Counted from the first letter of the stretch, positions 1-11,441 are shown. The stretch: DNA of 64,000 nt from Stomoxys calcitrans (GCF_963082655.1 NC_081554.1:47723761-47787760); one strand, 5' to 3'. The notes: generated from the sequence alone by a model not told the origin. Made by a program: numbers and translations.

Positions 1-2194
1 GACTTCAACTCTAACGTTTTACAGGACACGGGCTTGGCGTTTGAAATGTCTTCCTTGGGGCTTTTGCCTGTCAATTTAACAATTTCCACGCATTTTTCCG
101 CATCCTCCAGCACGCTTCTCGATCTGAACTTTGTTAGTGACACTTCTAAAGTCCTCCTATACAACCAACGGTCAGCCTCAGGTTTTTCGAACCATCACTT
201 GATATTTTTATGTTATGAATTTGAGGTCACCAGGACTAGGGAAACTTATTCATATAGAGATTTTGCCCATCTCGACCATGATTTTTTGCTTTCGAGTGGG
301 ATCTGATATTTCGTATGGAAACTATCGATGAACAAACTGACTTTCTACAGAGGAATATTCGTGACCTACAGGAACTTACGGTTCCACTCAAGACTAGAGA
401 AGTGTCCTCCAGATCGAAACCGTGGTTCTCCCGGGATATTCGTTTGGCTATTCACGTGAAGAATATGTCGCATCGCAGGGGGAGACGTTTCAGGACGCCT
501 GAGTTACATGATGCCTTTCGCTCAGCAAGAGACCACATCAATAAGTTGATTAAGAAAGCAAAGAAAGACCTCTATTACAAACGCTTTACTTCTGCAATAG
601 GCTCCAAGAGAACGTGGAAGGTTATTCGAGACATAGGAATTGGAAAAGATACTAATAGATGTTCAACAAACTTGGACAGCAATGGGCTTAATGATGCCTT
701 TGTTAATGTCCCACAGATCCCAGTTGATCCCAATTTCTATGGCTTCAATTTCTCCCCCTCTCTCAATGACGACTCTGGTTTTGGCTTCAGCTGTATTGGT
801 CCCGCCGATGTCCTTGAGTGCGGTGCGTCTAACGCTGTCGGATATGATGGCATTGATCCTAGATTGATAAGACTCTTGTTCCCCCTTATTATTCCTCATG
901 TAACCTACGTTTTCAATAGGAATTTGACCACGAGTTACTTTCCATTAGCGTGGAAACATGTCAAAGTCATCCCACAATTGCGATTCTTTGTTACTTGTTA
1001 AAGGTCTTTGAGAAATTGTTGTATTGGGTTGCCCAAAAAGTAATTGCGGATTTTTCATATAGTTGGCGCTGACAAATTTTTTCACAGCTTGTGACTCTGT
1101 AATGACATTCTTTCTTCTGTCAGTTATCAGCTGTTACTTTTAGCTTGCTTTAGAAAAAAGGTGTTAAAAAAGCATATTTGATTAAAGTTCATTCTATGTT
1201 TTATTAAAAATGCATTTACTTTCTTTTAAAAAATCCGCAATTACTTTTTGGGCAACCCAATATTTGCAAATGTCGTCTTTTGTCAACGAGAACTCTTTGT
1301 TATATGTGAGACATTCCGGCTTTCGACCTAACCACAGCTGCGTAACTGTCTTGGCAGAGGTCACTGGGAGGATCAGGGTCAATTTGGAGAATTGCAAGAT
1401 AAAATTCCTTGTTCTTCTTGACCATTCTAAGGCATTTGACACTGTGGATCATTCCTTGTTATGTGATAAGATGAGACATCTTTACAATTTTCCTTCTACG
1501 TCCGTTCGTCTTATTTTGTCGTACCTGTCACGCTACGCACTCAGTCCGTCAGTTATAGGTCCCCTCTGCTTGTTTTAAAAGGTGTTCCTCAGGGATCAAT
1601 TCTGGGGACCTCTTCTCTTTTCATTGTACAGTAACGACTTGGCGAGTCAATTGTCTTATTGTGAGGTACATATGTACGCTGACGATGTACAAATATATAT
1701 CGGCAGGCCGAGGGATGAGATTGCTGAAAACATACGTCTGCTTAATCATGATCTGTCAAGAGTCAGCAAATGGCCTGTGTCTCAACCCTGTAAAGTCCAA
1801 GTGTGTGGTTATCAGAAACAGGCTGTCTCGTTTTTCATGTGATGTCGGTATATTCATAAACGACTCTAGATTGGAAATCGTTCCTCATGCAAAGAACTTG
1901 GGCGTGGTTATTAACAGCACTCTGACTTGGAGTAATCATATCGACTCTGTCGTTGGTCAGGGATATTCAAAATTGCGTGCTCTCTGGGCCACTCAGTCGG
2001 TTACTCCGCTGCGGGTTAGGTCTCTCTTGGCAAAGACTTATCTTGTTCCTGGCATTCTCTACGGCTGTGAGTTAGTTTGCTAATTGCGACTCGTTAAGTT
2101 GACATAAGCTTTTTTAATAGCGTTACTCGTTATGTATTTGGCTTGAGACGGCGCGATTCCATCTCCGAATACTCTTTATCCCTGTACTCTTTAT
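1..2194 (+). mobile_element. LINE (Jockey/CR1-type) remnant: endonuclease tail plus reverse transcriptase
   Basis: Decayed non-LTR retrotransposon. Translation of 34-306 gives the C-terminal part of an apurinic-type endonuclease (SNHHLIFL, standing where the family has SDH). 315-1001 gives the linker and the N-terminal RT fingers (AVGYDGIDPRLIR). 1261-1578 carries the palm motif SKAFDTVDH, 1582-1842 the catalytic YADD (1675-1686), and 1661-2083 the thumb (KNLGVVINSTLTW), with GLRRRDSISEYS near 2140-2180. The reading frame changes several times and has stops (after 1001 and at 1578), so the copy is dead. A mariner MITE splits it at 1024-1260. Homology to the LINE RT family is clear; the exact clade is not resolved by eye. 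Confidence 0.85.
1024..1260. mobile_element. 237 bp mariner-type MITE inserted in the LINE RT
   Basis: Perfect or near-perfect terminal inverted repeats of about 32 bp start with TTGGGTTGCCCAAAAAGTAA at 1024 and end with its complement at 1260. The element is flanked by TA on both sides (1022-1023 and 1261-1262), the target duplication of the Tc1/mariner superfamily. It has no coding capacity. Removing the element and one TA restores the RT reading frame (KVFEKLLYLQMSSF), which shows that it landed in an older LINE copy. Confidence 0.95.
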
Positions 2195-2261
2195 GATGAA
2201 AATTTTCTCTGATGGTCTCGCCAGGACTCGAACCCAGGCGTTCAGCGTCATAAGCGGACAT
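2195..2261 (-). mobile_element. tRNA-derived SINE, 5' head fragment
   Basis: Reverse complement of the tRNA-like head seen in the fuller copies at 23181 and 26247: GATGGTCTCGCCAGGA, then the B-box complement (GACTCGAACCC), then the anticodon-arm-like segment ending in GCGGACAT. Only the head is present. It lies exactly at the join between the LINE remnant and the DINE-like repeat. Confidence 0.75.
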
Positions 2262-2990
2262 ACAGTCATCATAGAACACCGCACGCAAATCTTCAGCCAA
2301 ATCAGACAAAAATTGTGGTTCTAAGGACTCTAAAAGTCAAATCGGAAAACCGGTTTATATGGGAGCTATATCAGTTTATGGACCGATTCGGATCGTACTT
2401 AACACAGTGGTTGGAACTCATCACAGAACACCGCACGCAAATCTTCAGCCAAATCAGACAAAAACTGCGGCTTGTATGAGCTCAAGAAGTCACATCGTCA
2501 GATCGGTTTATAAGGGAGCTATATCAGGTTATACACCGATTCGGACCATACTTGGAATATTTGTTGAAAGTCGAAACGGAACACCACGTGCAAAATTTCA
2601 GCCAAATCGGACAAAAATTGCGGCATCCAGGAGCTCAAGAAGTCAAATCGGGAAACCGGTTTTTATGGGAGCTATATCAGTTTATGGACCGATTCGGATC
2701 GTACTTAACACAGTGGTTGGAACTCATCACAGAACACCGCACGCAAATCTTCAGCCAAATCAGACAAAAACTGCGGCTTGTATGAGCTCAAGAATTCACA
2801 TCGGCAGATCGGTTTATAAGGGAGCTATATCAGGTTATACACCGATTCGGACCATACTTGGAATATTTGTTGAAAGTCGAAACGGAACACCACGTGCACA
2901 ATTTCAGCTTGTAAGGGTTCAAGAAGTCAAATCGAGAGATCGGTTTATAAGGGAGCTATATCTAAATATGAACTGATATGGCCCATTTGC
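2262..2990 (-). repeat. DINE-1-like repeat body with ~153 bp units and a 306 bp dimer duplication
   Basis: Body of a muscoid DINE-1-like interspersed repeat, in minus orientation relative to the complete copies at 4132 and 28011. Each unit carries GGGAGCTATATCAG, ACCGATTCGG, a CAGAACACCGC-type segment, TTCAGCCAAATC and AAGAAGTCAAATCG. The block beginning at 2371 (TCAGTTTATGGACCGATTCG) recurs almost unchanged at 2677, so two ~153 bp units were duplicated together. The open frames here (2359-2976 and shadows) exist only because the unit length is a multiple of three. Confidence 0.8.
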
Positions 2991-3029
2991 AATCCCCAAC
3001 GACCTACATTAATATTAGGTGTATGTGCA

Positions 3030-4100
3030 AAATCTTGACATAGCCCCCATATAGTCCGATCTGCCGATTGAAGGCCTTAGGTCAGTTAGAGTTGCATTAT
3101 CCGATTTCGCTGATATTTGGGACAGTGAGTTGTGAGTTGTTCAATACGGCCCAGATAGGTTCAGATTTCGATAAAGCTGCCATATAGACCGATCTCTCGA
3201 TTTAAGGTCTTGGGGCTATAAGAGGCGCATTTATTGTCCGATTTTGCTGAAATTTGGCACAGTGAGTTTGGTTAGGTCCCCCGACATCTTTCTGCAATAT
3301 GTCTCAGAACGTTCCAGATTTCGATATAGCTGACATATAGACCGATCTTTCGATTTAAGGTCTTAGGCCCACTAAAGCTACGTTTATTATCCGATTTCGC
3401 TGAAATTTGGGATAGTGAGTTGTATTAGGCCTCTCGACATCTTTGTGTAAACGACCCACATCGGTTCTGATTTAGATATAGCTGCCATATAGACCGATCT
3501 GCCGATTTAGGGTCTTAGACCCATTAAAACTACGTTTATTATCCGATTTCGATGAAATTTGGGACATTAAGTTAGGTTAGGCCTCTCGACATCCTTGTTT
3601 AATTCGACCAAGATCGGTCCAGATTCGAATAAAGTTGCCATATGTACCGATTACCCGAGTTAAGATTTAGACCCATGAAAGCTTAATTTTTTAACCGATT
3701 TTGCTGAAATTAGGCACAATGAGTTGCGTTAGTACCCTCAATATTTGTACCGAGTATGGTCGAGATCTTGCTGAATTTGGATATAGCCGCCATATGTACC
3801 GATCTCCCGATTTAAGTTCTTGGGACAATAAAAGCTAATAAACGTGCTTTTATTGTCCCAAGAACTCGATTTCTCTGAAATTTCACACAGTGGGCTGTGT
3901 TTAACTCCTCGACATTCGTGTTCTATGTGGTTCACATCGATCTATATATGGATATAGCTGTCATATACATATAACGATCTCTCGATTAAAGTTCTTAGGC
4001 CCATAAAAAGGTACATTTTTTAACCGATGAATGAGTTGTGTTAGACCCTTACATAGACTTCTTGAGAATGGTGGAGATCGGACTTCGGACTGCTATAAAT
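3030..4100 (+). repeat. DINE-like repeat body, second subfamily, ~150 bp units
   Basis: Seven degenerate units, marked by GCCATATAGACCGATCT-like strings near 3048, 3181, 3336, 3488, 3637, 3788 and 3960, giving a period of about 150 bp. Each unit also has TTATTGTCCGATTTCGCTGA-like and GACATCTTTG segments. The orientation is opposite to the block at 2262-2990. There is no gene here. Confidence 0.75.
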
Positions 4101-4131
4101 ATTGCATTTTTCACTGTATTATGATGAAAGG

Positions 4132-5140
4132 TTTTTATACCCTCCACCATAGGATGGAGGTATACCAATTTCGTCATTCTGTTTGTAACATTCCGAAATA
4201 TTCGTCTAAGACCCCATATAGTATATATATTCTTGATCGTTAGGACATTTTAAGTCGGTCTAGCAATGTCCGTCCGTCCGTCGAAAGCAGGCCAACTTTA
4301 GTAAAGTAAAGCTAGCCGCTTGAAATACCGACCTACTTATTAGTGTAGGTCGGTTGGGATTGTAAATGGACCATACCATATAAACCGATCTTTGATCTTG
4401 ACTTCTTGAGCCTCTAGAGGGCGCATTCTTATCCGATTTGGCTGAAATTTTGCATGAGGTATTTTTTTATGATTTCCATCAATTGTGTTCAATATGGTTC
4501 AAATCGATCCATATCCTGATATAGCTGCCATATAAACTGATCTCGGATCTTGACTTCTTGAGCCTCTAGAGGGCGCAATTCTTATCCGATTTGGCTGAAA
4601 TTTAGCATGACGTGTTTTGTTATGACTTTCAATAACTGTGTCAAATATGATTTTAATTGGTTCATAACCTTATATAGCTGCCTTATAAATCGATCTGGGA
4701 TCTTGACTTCTTGAACATCTAGAGTTCGCAATTATTATCCGATTTGGCTGAAATTTAGTACAACGACTTCTCTCATGAACTTCAACATACGTGTCAATTA
4801 TGTTCTGAATCGGTCTATAGCCTGATACAGCTCCCATATAAACCGATCTCCCTATTTTACTTCTTGAGCCCCTTAAGGACGCAATTTTTATTCGAATTGG
4901 CTGTAATTTTACACAACGACTTCTACTATGGTCTCCAACATTCAGTTCAATTATGGTCCGATCGTACGATACGCACTTCTTTCCTTTTATCATATGATTG
5001 CCTATAAAGTGATAAAAGAAAAAAGAATTCGACATGCCTATAAAGTGATAAAAGAAAAAAGAATTCGACAAATGCGATCCATGGTGGAGGGTATATAAGA
5101 TTCGGCTCGGCCGAACTTAGCACGCTTTTACTTGTTTTTT
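4132..5140 (+). mobile_element. Complete DINE-1-like element (type 1)
   Basis: Begins TTTTTATACCCTCCACCAT and ends with CCATGGTGGAGGGTATAT, the GC-rich palindrome TTCGGCTCGGCCGAA and TTAGCACGCTTTTACTTG. The two ends carry subterminal inverted repeats (TACCCTCCACCAT versus ATGGTGGAGGGTA). After ~130 bp there is a GTCC microsatellite (GTCCGTCCGTCCGTCG, 4268-4283), then ~150 bp internal units (ACCGATCT at about 4385, 4535, 4688, 4840). This arrangement resembles the INE-1/DINE-1 Helitron-derived repeats of Drosophila; the relationship is inferred from the shared middle segment (ATATATTCTTGATCG, GTCGGTCTAGC). A 36 bp tandem duplication sits near the 3' end (5001-5072). Confidence 0.8.
5001..5072 (+). 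repeat. 36 bp tandem duplication inside the DINE-like element
   Basis: CCTATAAAGTGATAAAAGAA followed by AAAGAATTCGACATG occurs twice in direct succession, just upstream of the 3' terminal inverted repeat. It is a private duplication of this copy; the full copy at 28011 lacks it. Confidence 0.9.
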
Positions 5141-6103
5141 TTACGACTACTTAGCTTCATGGCTTACATATGTCATTTGTGTGCATCTTTGGAAGTTGTA
5201 TTAATGCCTTCTAATGCTAAGACAACGGCTCTCGCTGCTGCTCCTTGCGGTTCGAATCCCGGCCGCAGTTATCTTTACATATTTCACAGTAATAGAAGAT
5301 TTTTGGCAATTTTCGATTTTAAAAAATTATGAGGTGGTTTTCTGGTTTTCATAAAACAGCTGTTCAATGCTGCAAATATCCTCAATTGGGCATTTTGGAC
5401 TATCATGACAATATGGAACTCAAACCAAAGATATTCGAGTGAAGATAACGAATGTGGTATTGAAACTGAGGTTCAAGTGATAGGTGGCCCACCCTCCAAA
5501 ACCGCTCCCCATATAGGAATATTTGCTAATTATGGCTTAAAGACCCAGCGGAGCGGGATGGGAAACCAAACTTTTCGAAAAATTAATTATTAGTTAATTT
5601 TATCTTCTCTTTTCCTTTCAAAAAAATGTTATATCTAAAATATCACTGGTTTTAACGTTAAAATTCCAATAACTTAACCAATGACAGTCAATCATTTGGT
5701 ACAGAACAATAACAGCCCAAAGACGCCCAATGATGTATGCCATGGCTGGTGTCATTCGCAGCAGCCATGTAATATCAACGGCAACAAATGGGGACAAAGC
5801 CGAGACAGCCAGTCAGCCACAACCCGTAAATGTCGTTCAATGAGTGAATGGTGGTATTAAAGTAGAAAATTTTTTGGAAAAATGCAACATTCTGTTTTTT
5901 GTTTTTCCTTTTTTTTTTTGTTAAGATTGCATGAGGTCAAATTTATGTCTCATGTTAGCCAAATGATGGGTGAGCGGTGTGGAGTACAATAGCCAAAAAT
6001 GTGTTGCATTGGCTCCAAAAACCCATTTTTGCATTGTATTTTGTAAATGGGAATATTACCAGCTATCGCGTTTCATTTACCCAGGAATCTGTGTTGTAGG
6101 TTG
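5141..6103. other. No gene recognised; unique-looking spacer
   Basis: AT-rich sequence without convincing coding potential. Around 5250-5268 there is a string that fits a tRNA B box (GGTTCGAATCC), but no A box or cloverleaf was found. 5450-5560 contains a short stretch (GGTGGCCCACCCTCC, CTCCCCATATAG) resembling the CCACCCC-rich repeat family seen at 54480-55600. The rest, up to the microsatellite, shows nothing that can be named. Confidence 0.5.
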
Positions 6104-8983
6104 AAGGACGGACGGAAGGACGGACGGAAGGACGGACGGAAGGACGGACGGAAGGACGGACGGAAGGACGGACGGAAGGACGGACGGAAGGACGGACGGA
6201 AGGACGGACGGAAGGACGGACGGAAGGACGGACGGAAGGACGGACGGAAGGACGGAAGGAAGGACGGACGGAAGGACGGACGGAAGGACGGACGGAAGGA
6301 CGGACGGAAGGACGGACGGAAGGACGGACGGAAGGAAGGACGGACGGACGGAAGGACGGACGGAAGGACGGACGGAAGGACGGACGGAAGGACGGACGGA
6401 AGGACGGACGGAAGGACGGAAGGAAGGACGGACGGAAGGACGGACGGAAGGACGGACGGAAGGACGGACGGAAGGACGGACGGAAGGACGGACGGAAGGA
6501 CGGACGGAAGGACGGACGGAAGGACGGACGGAAGGACGGACGGAAGGAAGGACGGACGGACGGACGGAAGGACGGACGGAAGGACGGACGGAAGGACGGA
6601 CGGAAGGAAGGACGGACGGAAGGACGGACGGAAGGACGGACGGAAGGACGGACGGAAGGACGGACGGAAGGACGGACGGAAGGACGGACGGAAGGACGGA
6701 AGGACGGACGGAAGGACGGACGGAAGGACGGACGGAAGGGCGGACGGAAGGACGGACGGAAGGACGGACGGAAGGACGGAAGGAAGGACGGACGGAAGGA
6801 CGGACGGAAGGACGGACGGAAGGACGGACGGAAGGACGGACGGAAGGACGGACGGAAGGACGGACGGAAGGACGGACGGAAGGAAGGACGGACGGAAGGA
6901 CGGACGGAAGGACGGACGGAAGGACGGACGGAAGGACGGACGGAAGGACGGACGGAAGGACGGACGGAAGGACGGACGGACGGAAGGACGGACGGAAGGA
7001 CGGACGGAAGGACGGACGGAAGGACGGACGGAAGGACGGACGGACGGAAGGACGGACGGAAGGACGGACGGAAGGACGGACGGAAGGACGGACGGAAGGA
7101 CGGACGGAAGGACGGACGGAAGGACGGACGGAAGGACGGACGGAAGGACGGACGGAAGGACGGACGGAAGGACGGACGGAAGGACGGACGGAAGGACGGA
7201 CGGAAGGACGGACGGAAGGACGGACGGAAGGACGGACGGAAGGACGGACGGAAGGACGGACGGAAGGACGGACGGAAGGACGGACGGAAGGACGGACGGA
7301 AGGACGGACGGAAGGACGGACGGAAGGACGGAAGGACGGACGGAAGGACGGAAGGACGGACGGAAGGACGGACGGAAGGACGGACGGAAGGACGGACGGA
7401 AGGACGGACGGAAGGACGGACGGAAGGACGGACGGAAGGACGGACGGAAGGACGGACGGAAGGACGGACGGAAGGACGGACGGAAGGACGGACGGAAGGA
7501 CGGACGGAAGGACGGACGGAAGGACGGAAGGACGGACGGAAGGACGGACGGAAGGACGGACGGAAGGACGGACGGAAGGACGGACGGAAGGACGGACGGA
7601 AGGACGGACGGAAGGACGGACGGAAGGACGGACGGAAGGACGGACGGAAGGACGGACGGAAGGACGGACGGAAGGACGGACGGAAGGACGGACGGAAGGA
7701 CGGACGGAAGGACGGACGGAAGGACGGACGGAAGGACGGACGGAAGGACGGACGGAAGGACGGACGGAAGGACGGACGGAAGGACGGACGGAAGGACGGA
7801 CGGAAGGACGGACGGAAGGACGGACGGAAGGACGGACGGAAGGACGGACGGAAGGACGGACGGAAGGACGGACGGAAGGACGGACGGAAGGACGGACGGA
7901 AGGACGGACGGAAGGACGGACGGAAGGACGGACGGAAGGACGGACGGAAGGACGGACGGAAGGACGGACGGAAGGACGGACGGAAGGACGGACGGAAAGA
8001 CGGACGGAAGGACGGACGGAAGGACGGACGGAAGGACTGACGGAAGGACGGACGGAAGGACGGAAGGACGGACGGAAGGACGGAAGGACGGACGGAAGGA
8101 CGGACGGAAGGACGGACGGAAGGACGGACGGAAGGACGGACGGAAGGACGGACGGACGGACGGAAGGACGGACGGACGGACGGAAGGACGGACGGAAGGA
8201 CGGACGGAAGGACGGAAGGACGGACGGAAGGACGGACGGAAGGACGGAAGGACGGACGGAAGGACGGACGGAAGGACGGACGGAAGGACGGACGGAAGGA
8301 CGGACGGAAGGACGGACGGAAGGACGGACGGAAGGACGGACGGAAGGACGGACGGAAGGACGGACGGAAGGACGGACGGAAGGACGGACGGAAGGACGGA
8401 CGGAAGGACGGACGGAAGGACGGACGGAAGGACGGACGGAAGGACGGACGGAAGGACGGACGGAAGGACGGACGGAAGGACGGACGGAAGGACGGACGGA
8501 AGGACGGACGGAAGGACGGACGGAAGGACGGACGGAAGGACGGACGGAAGGACGGACGGAAGGACGGACGGAAGGACGGACGGAAGGACGGACGGAAGGA
8601 CGGACGGAAGGACGGACGGAAGGACGGACGGAAGGACGGACGGAAGGACGGACGGAAGGACGGACGGAAGGACGGACGGAAGGACGGACGGAAGGACGGA
8701 CGGAAGGACGGACGGAAGGACGGACGGAAGGACGGACGGAAGGACGGACGGACGGACGGACGGAAGGACGGACGGAAGGACGGAAGGACGGACGGAAGGA
8801 CGGACGGAAGGACGGACGGAAGGACGGACGGAAGGACGGACGGAAGGACGGACCGAAGGACGGACGGAAGGACGGACGGAAGGACGGACGGAAGGACGGA
8901 CGGAAGGACGGACGGAAGGACGGACGGAAGGACGGACGGAAGGACGGACGGAAGGACGGACGGAAGGACGGACGGAAGGACGG
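6104..8983. repeat. ~2.9 kb (GGACGGACGGAA)n microsatellite/satellite array
   Basis: Almost pure 4-base-periodic GGAN repeat in which the common unit is the 12-mer GGACGGACGGAA. Units of 8 (GGACGGAA) and 16 bases (three GGAC plus GGAA), and occasional GGAAGGAA, interrupt it. Rare point variants occur (GGGCGG near 6738, GAAAGACGG near 7995, GACTGACGG near 8036, GACCGAAGG near 8850). There are virtually no stop codons in any frame, hence a spurious 983-codon frame (6047-8998) that would read as DGRK/TDGR repeats. The right edge runs directly into an inverted DINE-like end. Confidence 0.97.
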
Positions 8984-9108
8984 CTTAAAATGTCATAACT
9001 ATCAAGAATATATATACTTTATGGTGTCTTACACGAATATTTCGAGGAGTTACAAACAGAATGACGAAATTAGTATACCGCCACCCTATGGTGGGGGGTA
9101 ATAAAAGA
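8984..9108 (-). mobile_element. DINE-1-like element, 5' terminal 125 bp only
   Basis: Reverse complement of the first part of a type 1 DINE-like element: ATCAAGAATATATATACTTT, ACAAACAGAATGACGAAATT, then the terminal inverted repeat CCACCCTATGGTGG and TAATAAAAG. It is cut where complete copies carry their GTCC tract, and the GGAN array begins exactly there. The remaining element body is missing on the other side of the array. Confidence 0.85.
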
Positions 9109-9479
9109 GATACAGACTTTGAGGTTGAGACTGACATTCGTGTCGAATATATGTATTTCCATCACATTACACTGTGCTTTGTAGCCTTGGGTCCATAAAA
9201 AGCGCACTATGGGATTTATATATATCCCCGGTGAATATGATCCCTCTTAAAAGACTCTTTCGAAAATTGTTCAAAGCACTTTAACGATTGATTGAAACTA
9301 TCGCTTCAAATTGTAAGTGAATCTTACTTACATATTTATTTGAAATAAAGCATACTTTTAGGCTTGCTAAAATGTTTGAGATAGATAATGAAATGCCACC
9401 ACAAACAAATTGCTTTCATTAAACGTGAAGAGTGTGTGCTTGATTGTATGTACAGTGGTGGTCAAAATCAAAGCACGCT
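9109..9479. other. No feature recognised
   Basis: AT-rich spacer between the DINE-like terminus and the LINE remnant. No open frame, repeat or RNA gene could be supported. Confidence 0.5.
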
Positions 9480-11290
9480 TTAGTTGGTTAGTTTACTTTG
9501 CATTTCTTTTAAGTAGTTAAGTACTTTGCTTTTCAAGATAAGCCATATCAAATACGATTTGTGGAGGGGTCTATATATAGACATAGACTGATATTGTGTT
9601 GGGTGGGCTATTAGAAGGATGCACATTATTTTCAAACTTAATTGCACTGATATTGGATAACAGTAAAGGTTTCTATGCTGCGACCGTTGTATTCTGATAC
9701 GTTTAACTATGCTATCGTCGTCATACAGCTCGTGGTTTATACGCAAAATGGTCCATATATTTTACGAAGGATTTTTCTCTCAAAAACTCCAAGTACTGAC
9801 TCATCTGCTTTCGCAAGTACCCATGCTTCGGAGCCATAGAAAAGCACGGGTAGTATCAGTGTCCAGTATAGTGTAATTTTCGTCTGTCAATATTTTGCTT
9901 TGCCCCTCCGCTGCATGCTTAATCGATAGTAGCATCTGTTTGACAATATTATCCTTCGTTTTATTTCAAAACAAGTGTCATTTGTTTCGGTTACGGCGGT
10001 GCCGAGGTAGATAAAGTTGCTGACTATCTTAAGTTATAGTTCCCAACTTTCGCAATTTTCTTTATGTGCTCGGGTTTACAGGGCTTTGTGGGAGTTGATA
10101 TCATCCACTTTGTTTTATCACCATTTGCTGCCAAACCAATTTTTGCTGACTCTCTTTCGATACTTTTGAAAGCTGCAATTGCTTCTTCCGGTGACCGACC
10201 CATAATATCGATGTCGTCGGCATAGGCCTATTCACACCAGCATTTTGTATAATCGACTTCAGCAGGATATTAAAGAGATCACACAATAGGCTGTCTCTCT
10301 ATCTGAAATTTCGTTTGGTACTGAGCGCTTCGGAGAGGTTCTTTCCTAGTTTAACTCACGAGCGTGTTTTAGCAAACGTCACCCTGCAAAGTCGTATTAG
10401 TTTTGCGGGAATACCAAACTCAGAAATGGCTTGAAATACCGTTAAACGGTTGTCGAAGGCGAACGAAAAGATGGTAGATGTTGATTTGTCCTTTTCGGGT
10501 ATATTTCAGGATTTGACGCAGTGTAAATATCTGGTCTATGATGGATTTACCAGGTCTTAATCCACAATAATAGGGCCCAATTATTACGTTGACTTTAGAC
10601 TTTAATCTTTCACGCAGTACGCTCGAAAGTATCTTGTATGCGATGGGGAGAAGACTTATTCCTCTGTAGTTGGCCATTTTGTTCCCTTTCTTGTTCTTGT
10701 GTACGGGACATAGAATGGTTCCAATCAACTGTAATGCGTTCTTCTAGCCAGATTGCACAGATGATCTGATGCATACGCCTTATCAGTGTGTCGACTCCGG
10801 TGTTAAACAGTTCAGCGGGCCGGCCATCGGCTCCTGCTGCCTGATTGTCTTTCAGTCGTGTTGCTTCTATGTGGACCTCGTTCTGACAAGGTAGTACACA
10901 TTCCATATCATCATCAGGGATAGGTTCTGCGGTATACTCATGGTAACCATCATCGGATATCAGCAGCTGGAAAAAGTGTTCTTTCCATATCCTCTGCACA
11001 CTATCTGTATCATATACCAGATTTTCTTCTTTGTGTCTGTAGGAGCATTCTTGTCTTCAGTAGCTTTTTGGCTTTCGGTACCCAAGTACGGATGTTGCGC
11101 GCTCAATGGGCAATGGTTTGTAATTGAGCTGTTATACTATCGGGATTGGGAGAGCTTCCTTCAAGTAATTGGGTGAGCCGAGTGGAGTATACCGTTGCCA
11201 CCTGTTGTGCTTGCAGATTTCTGTTGTCCAGCTTCGTCGTCAATGCAAAGGGGATCCGTTTTCAATGTTCTTCGTTTTTTCATAGTAATC
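9480..11290 (-). mobile_element. LINE remnant (RTE-like EN-RT type), reverse transcriptase
   Basis: Minus-strand non-LTR reverse transcriptase reaching from the EN-RT linker (near 11000-11290, MQRIWKEHFFQLL at 10960-10999) to the C-terminal domain. Visible motifs are AAGADGRPAELFNTG and NYRGISLLPIAYKILSS (10620-10670), GLRPGKSIIDQIFTLRQ (10515-10565), catalytic YADD with DIDIMGRSPEEAI (10190-10230), FYGSEAWVLAKADESVLGVF (9790-9850) and RINHELYDDDSIVKRI (9700-9745). Frameshifts break it, and the segment between the palm and YADD (about 10290-10440) is shortened. LINEs with this RT are often mis-annotated as craniofacial development protein 2-like genes. Non-functional copy; the RTE-like assignment is a best guess. 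Confidence 0.85.
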
Positions 11291-11332
11291 TCTCCAAGTT
11301 TTCCGGGTGATGGGCTAACCAAATCCCCAAAT

Positions 11333-11441
11333 CACCCAACTGACTGTCTCACTCTTTCGATATTCTCCGGAGTTGCTTAGTTTCCAACATTCCCAAGTCA
11401 CCCAACTGACTGCCTCACTCTTTCGATATTCTCCGGAGTTA
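11333..11441. repeat. 66 bp tandem duplication
   Basis: CACCCAACTGACTGTCTCAC and the following TCTTTCGATATTCTCCGGAG recur with one change at an offset of 66 bp (start 11333 and 11399). It lies between the LINE remnant and the transposon end at 11677. Confidence 0.9.

Noticed and set aside
2359..2976. 205-codon open frame
   Set aside because: Follows the ~153 bp DINE-like units (51 codons each); the same DNA unit elsewhere is out of frame and full of stops.
5245..5270. tRNA-like B box (GGTTCGAATCC)
   Set aside because: No A box at the expected distance and no cloverleaf; at most a worn SINE or chance match.
6047..8998. 983-codon open frame of DGRK/TDGR repeats
   Set aside because: It is the translation of a simple GGAN array; frame shifts between units change the peptide register, and no promoter, splice site or non-repeat domain is attached.
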